Assembly: GCA_036346395.1 (NCBI GenBank)
Contig: CM070615.1
Coordinates: forward strand, 10,731,534-10,795,533
Reading direction: 5' to 3'
Source: Hsuehochloa calcarea
Taxonomy: Eukaryota; Streptophyta; Magnoliopsida; Poales; Poaceae
Length of the DNA: 64,000 bases
Part shown: positions 58,985 through 64,000 of the stretch, piece after piece
Numbering within the stretch: position 1 is the first letter of the stretch
How the letters are laid out: each line of letters begins with the position of its first letter
The notes under the pieces: model-generated
Database searches by the model: none
Seen by the model: only the letters and a program-made list of their open reading frames with translations
What the model was told of the DNA's origin: nothing
Translations under genes and position numbers: made by a program

Positions 58985-60167
58985 TGTAAGATTGAGGTGG
59001 CCGACTAGAGGGGGTGAATAGGCGGTTTTAAAAAATCTTTCGGCTAAAACCAATATACAATGCGGAAGCTAATAACAAATTGGTTTTGCACAATTAAAAC
59101 ATAAATCAACTAGGCTTCCCTAAGTGCACCATCAATATGAACACAATACAATATGAGCAATTATATAAAGATATATAAGCAATTGAAGCAAGTAATGTAA
59201 ATTGCTCAGAGTAAAACACAAGACAAACCAAGATGACACAATTGTGTTTTACCGTGGTGTTCGGAGACTTACTGGTCTCCCCTAATCCACGTTGAGGTAA
59301 GCCCAACCACGTTGGACCGGCTCCACTAATTAAGCCAACACCTCCGAGGTAAGTCCAACCACTTGGACCGGTTCCAACACAAACCAACACCTCGCTCCAC
59401 TAAGGTTGCTCTTCCTCCACTCCGGAGATGGCGAGCACCAAACCACTCACAACCACACCGGGCCTTCTCACAAGCTTCTTGAGAAGATCATCGGGCACGA
59501 CGCCTCCACGCCGTCTAGGTGTCAGCAAACACTAAGAGTAACAAGACTCAACTTTCACTTAAACTAATCAAGTGTCTAAGCTCAGTGGATACACAATCCA
59601 CTACCTAAGGCAACACATGCACTTGGGGTTTGCTCTCAAATATCACTAAGTGCAACACATGCACAAAAGAGAAAGCCTTGCTCTTAGCTCAAGAGGCTCA
59701 ATAGAGGTTCACAATAACACCAGCAACCATCCCCAACCGGCCAAGGTAAGTATTTATATTCCACACTCAAAAACTAGCCGTTAGGGGAAAGATTCCCTCG
59801 AATATGTGCAGGGCCGGTCTGACCGTCAACTAATGGCCGGTCGGACCGCCCATGCGCCAACGGCTATAAAACTAGTCGTTGGACTCACGGCTAGTCGGAC
59901 CGCCAGCTAATGGCCTGTCTGACCGCCGCCAAATCGGTTAGACCGCCTAGGCTGACCGGTCCGACCGCCCAAGGAAATTCGACGCACCTCCAAAAGGTGC
60001 TTCTTTGGAATATACGTACCGCAACAATTCTGGTACTTCCGCACCACGGTAGTACCATATATCAATGGCAATACTTCCGCACACAAGAACAATTCAAGGG
60101 GAAATCAGTCGGACCGCCCAACAAATGGAGGTCCCCTGGCGGTCAGACCGCCAGGCTGCAGAGAGAC
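58985..60167 (-). repeat. Sirevirus-type LTR, interrupted
   Basis: Begins TGTAAGATTG, with the GACTAGAGGGGGTGAATAGG block shared with 33092 onward. It has a TATA-like TATAAATA on the minus strand near 59747-59756 and GGTCGGACCG palindromes at 59810-59970 and 60100-60150. It breaks off where a gypsy LTR starts at 60168; the rest should lie beyond the window. Confidence 0.8.
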
Positions 60168-62340
60168 TGTAACACCCTGTCTATTCGGAAGACAAGATGT
60201 CACCTAACAAGACAATCTACTAATCATTTCATAAGATTAACAACGCATTCAATGCTAAAGAAACGATTAACCATGATAACTATCTATGGCTTAATCACAG
60301 ATCATCTATAAATTCAAACGAGAATTTACCAAAGCGAGAATAATGAACCTTCAAATGACAATTATTACAGTCCATTACATTATAAATAAAACTGAAGATA
60401 TGTAAATAGAACTTTAACGAATGATTATTTTATTCATGTGCAAGGAACGTGCTGGACTACACCCTCCCGCTAGCAACTGTTTCACTGGAATTCACCTAAA
60501 AATAAATAAAAGCAAGAGTGAGTGAAACTCAACCAAGCACAACATATACATTCACATAGAACATCGAATTGAAACAATCTACCAAGTACATCATTTACTT
60601 CATGAATTTAAGAAAGCATGGTATGAATGAATGAATGCATTGAAGGAGATTGGACTTTCCACATGTTTTATCTGGTATAACTAGTGACACACCGTCGGTG
60701 TTCACTTAAGCCCGCTCTTAACCAAGAGCGGGGATCCAAATCCGTATGAAGAACGTTTCATACGGAATGTCCGAAACTGCCTACATTGGAATGGTAGGTC
60801 TTACATGCCCATATTGGAATTAATGGGACTTAAACAAGTTTCCACTCCGTGACGACAATCGAATTATGTATGCATGAAATGAAAAACATAACTTGGCATT
60901 CAACTCAATGTATCATCGAATAAGGTATTGAACTCTACCACATCATACTCAAATCACATGAATATTCATAATTTACCAAGTTAACATGAAATCAATGAAT
61001 TCACACGAATTAAACATTTGCACTTGCCTTCCGTGTGGTGACGTGTTGTGAAACAACGAAGGTGTCCTTCCACCCACCGTCTCACCGCCTACACAAGTAT
61101 TACCACGTATTACGGATAATCGAATATGGCACAGCTACAAGTGTACTACGATGCTCTCTAATCAACCCACTCATCCCAAGGGTTCAATTTGACATCTACA
61201 CCAAAAGTCCAGATTATCGTTCTACGGGCAGTTGCACAAGAAAATTCGCCATTAATTATCTGTAACTCTAAACGACCTAAAACCAGTGCTCACTGATTCT
61301 TAACTGATCAGGCTACAAAACCTTAGTTGGCGGAATCTTCTGATTCGGCCAAAACAGAGGGGTAATTAACTGCTAAACCTAACCCATCTACGTCAGTCCA
61401 GAAAACAGATCAGCAGTAAAGAAAATAGTGTAACTTTTAGCCTACTGATCCAAATGGAATGATATTTATCAACTTGGAAAGATAATTTCAATATCTACAA
61501 TAACTTAGTTGGGGGAGTCTTCTGATTCGGCCTCTATTTTGAACAAAAACGAGGGACAAAACTACTGACCACAGATTTCAGACAGATTGGACAGTTCGCA
61601 TTCAAAAATTCATAACTCCTAAACTACTGGTCGGATTTTGCTCATCTTGGTGCCAAAAGAAATCTAACGAAACCAGGAACAAATCTCTAGAAGGGCAAAA
61701 CCCCAAATTCTGCCTCTAAAGTACTGTAACAAGCCGCGCAACATTCTGATCAATTCTGTAAATTCTGGAACTCTAAACCGACGTGACTCAAATGATCTCT
61801 ACCGCAACAAAACTTGATCAAACAAATAACCGGGGTGCTCGTTACCCTTGAAGACCCGTAGCACGACGAAGAACCACTCCCGCTGGTCTCCTTCTTCTTC
61901 CTTGGCGGCCACACCACAGCGACCAACCGGCGGCAAAGCGACCCGCGGAAGACAGATCGGAGGAGGAGCGCCGGGGATCTTGGAGACCAACCGGGAGCAC
62001 CAATGGCGGCGATCGGGGGAGGCGGCGCCCAAACCAGGGAGTAGGCGCCGGCCTATGGAGGTGGAGAGGGAGGGTGGCGGCTAGGTGGGGAAAGATGGCC
62101 TATTAGGGTTGGGAAGTGGTGCCCCCTTTATATGGCCGGCCTCCTAGTGGGCGGCCCCCTCCCTTGGCCCGAGTTAGCGGCAAACTCGACAATCCCCTGC
62201 GGATTGGAAAATTCTGAAAAAACTAAGTCTTTCTCTCCTCTCAGACTTCCCTCTTTTCTGATTGCGATTAGGAGAAATTTGAATTTAGTATTCGAATAAA
62301 TTCAAACTATACGAACTAGCGGAATTTATGAGGTATTACA
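60168..62340 (-). repeat. 3' LTR of gypsy element (2173 bp)
   Basis: TGTAACACC...GAGGTATTACA on the plus strand, with a clear TATA box on the minus strand (CCATATAAAG, 62126-62135). Single copy of the 33-bp unit that is doubled in the 8020 LTR. Confidence 0.9.
62126..62135 (-). promoter_or_regulatory. TATA box of gypsy LTR
   Basis: The minus strand reads CCATATAAAG, followed by GGGGGC. Confidence 0.65.
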
Positions 62341-62356
62341 CTCTATCCCCCTTAGA
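62341..62356 (-). promoter_or_regulatory. Polypurine tract of gypsy element
   Basis: The minus strand reads CTAAGGGGGATAGAG immediately before the LTR. Confidence 0.82.
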
Positions 62357-62399
62357 AAAGATTCGACCTCGAATCTACGTAGCAACTTCAAGAAAGAAA

Positions 62400-64000
62400 G
62401 ATGAATAACTTAAATAATTACCTGAAGTGAAAAGGTCGGGGTATTGTTCGCGCATGCGGGACTCCAACTCCCAAGTAGCCTCTCTTTGGATGATGAGACC
62501 AAAGGATTTTAACATACTTGGTCTTGTTCCTCGAACTCGTTCGCTCCTTCTAATATTCTCACTGGTCGGGATTCGATAGTAAGATCTTGCACGACAATCA
62601 AAGGCTCAAAGGGATGACATGATCTGGGTCTCTCAGAAACTTTCTAAGCATCGAAACATGGAACACGTTGTGAACCCCACTCATAGAATCAGGAAGGTCC
62701 AAACGATAAGCTAGCTTCCCAATTCGTGCCACGATTGGGAAGGGTCCAACATACCTTGGACTAAGTTTTCCTTTGGTGCCGAAACGCACTACGCCTTTAG
62801 ATGGCGATACTCTCAACAGAACTTCATTCCCACCTCGAATTCCAAATCTCGCGCCGACATCAGCGTAGCTCTTACGCCGGCTGCAGGCGACCAACAAATT
62901 CGCCTAACCTCTCGCCACTCTAGCCCTTTCTCTGCTTGAACCCGGTCGGGACCCAAGGCGCCCGCTCTCCAACCTCATCCCAGCACAACGGGGACCTGCA
63001 CTTACGCCCATAGAGAACCTCGTATGGTGCGGCTCGAATACTGGAATGATAACTGTTGTTATAAGCAAACTCTGCCAAGGCTAAATGCTCTTCCCAATTA
63101 CCTTTCCAGGATAAAACACAACACACGAGCATGTCTTCTAAAGTGCAATAGTGCGCTCAGATCGCCCATCATGTCAGGGATGAAAGGCTGTGCTAAGACG
63201 GAGTTGTGTGCCCAATGCACTCTGCAAACTTTCCCAGAATTTGGAAACGAACTTGGCGTCTCGGTCCGAAACAATGGTCTTTGGCACTCCGTGCAAGCGC
63301 ACAATTTCTCGTACATAAGAGGAGCCAAATCGCTTGTCGAATTGGTTGTGCGAATAGGAATGAAATGTGCGAGACTTCTTGAACCGGTCCACAATTACCC
63401 AAATAGCATCCTTTCCTCATTGCGTGCGAGGTAAACCAACCACAAAATCCATAGATATATCGTCCCATGGGCCAGGTACCTCCAAGGGTTGCAATGATCC
63501 TGCTGGTCGCTTGTGCTCACCTTGACCATTGGCACACTCCACAAGAAGCCACATCTGCGCGATATCAATTTTCATCCGTTTCCACGAAACTTTTCTTTAA
63601 ATCTTTGTACATCTTGGTCTCACCGGGATGTACGGTATAAGGGTACGATGGGCCTCTTTCAAAATCTCGATTTAACTCGAGACTCTGTGGCACACAAAGG
63701 CGCCCTTTAAATCGCAAAGAATCAAAGTTGTCCACACCGAAGTGACCGCTTGCCCTCGGTATAGCGCTTCCTCACTCGTTGGAACATCCGATCTTCTTTG
63801 TTGTGCTACTCGCACCCGATCCGGAAGGGTGACTCTAAAATCAAGCGAGTCTCGATGCATGCGGTACATAAGCGTAAAGAAATATCCATACGCTCAAAGT
63901 CAGCAATAAGACAACTGAGGATAGGAGGTGTCGCCTTGCGACTCAAGGCATCGGCTACCACATTAGCCTTGCCGGGATGGTACTGAATAGTAAGATCATA
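62400..64000 (-). pseudogene. Gypsy pol 3' part: integrase and chromodomain-like tail
   Basis: Partial at the window edge. Visible from right to left: the RNase H/integrase linker (63870-63670), the integrase core with DAKFVSKFW and HGVPKTIVSDR-type motifs (63470-63170), the FAYNNSYHSSI and YGRKCRSPL segments (63130-62960), the GPF-type region (LSPRYVGPF) with NVFHVSMLRK (62800-62620), and an EATWELES...YPDLF tail at about 62500-62420. Frames shift several times, including a break after 62598, so it is inactive as read. The tail is the chromodomain-like end of Tekay-type pol. Confidence 0.85.

Larger units (their letters stand above)
60168..64000 (-). mobile_element. Gypsy element, 3' part, runs off window
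   Basis: 3' LTR at 60168-62340, polypurine tract next to 62341, then the downstream half of pol up to the window edge. The LTR is related to those at 8020 and 28735, with the same TGTAACACCCTG start and a nearly identical stretch near 61830-61885. The left flank is GAGAC; the matching right end is outside. It is a candidate coding relative for the non-autonomous element. Confidence 0.88.

Noticed and set aside
1..64000. Repeat-induced point mutation as cause of LTR differences
   Set aside because: RIP is a fungal process giving C-to-T substitutions; the differences here include many small deletions at CHG steps.

Overview
This is a plant nuclear window, most likely from a grass (Poaceae). 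It is packed with nested LTR retrotransposons of kinds typical of grass genomes, has a CACTA transposon end, and carries one recognisable host gene with GC-rich, CpG-rich coding sequence at its 5' end. An Oryza-type genome is plausible, but the species cannot be fixed from the sequence. A 100-N gap at 2541-2640 shows that this is a scaffold. No CRISPR array, operon or bacterial system is present, and no novel defence or metabolic system was found. What stands out is the transposon architecture.

Left part (1-35031). Positions 1-235 are an inverted piece of a long gypsy LTR, followed at 236-2540 by the start of another LTR of the same family and then the gap. From 2641 to 35031 lies a three-level nest, all on the minus strand. 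The outer element is a Sirevirus-type Ty1-copia element (LTRs 2641-4015 and 33092-35031). It is split inside its pol gene by a non-autonomous gypsy-like element (8020-30951, LTRs of about 2.2 kb, perfect 5-bp target duplication CCATG). That element is itself split by a Tekay/Del-type chromovirus (13995-28103, LTRs of about 4.4 kb, tRNA-iMet primer site, gag-pol with terminal chromodomain). Removing the inserts rejoins the Sirevirus reading frame across the duplication.

Middle part (35032-44345). This holds a gypsy gag scrap, a 5'-truncated plus-strand copia relic (3' LTR only 109 bp), a diverged gypsy-type LTR remnant, a GC-rich unassigned stretch, and a degraded minus-strand copia copy with a matching 106-bp LTR.

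Gene island (44346-51418). One host gene on the minus strand is supported: a two-exon model (49461-50011 and 44919-45168) encoding a 266-aa protein with the C3H-C3H zinc-binding pattern of INO80D/KANL2-like chromatin-complex subunits. Its 4.3-kb intron carries a 45-bp minisatellite and a foldback MITE. The far flank (51419-52552) is the end of a CACTA transposon with palindromic subterminal repeats and a Ulp1-like relic.

Right part (52553-64000). A gypsy LTR with an internal tandem duplication and two TATA boxes comes first, then an inverted LTR fragment, a Sirevirus-type LTR interrupted at 60168, and the 3' LTR and 3' end of pol of a gypsy element that runs off the window. The latter is a relative, and a possible autonomous partner, of the non-autonomous element at 8020-30951.

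Many differences between paired LTRs are small indels at C/G-rich trinucleotides (CTG, CAG, CCG) while AT-rich stretches match. This suggests long-read base-calling error at methylated cytosines, so reading-frame breaks in the retrotransposons should be treated with caution.
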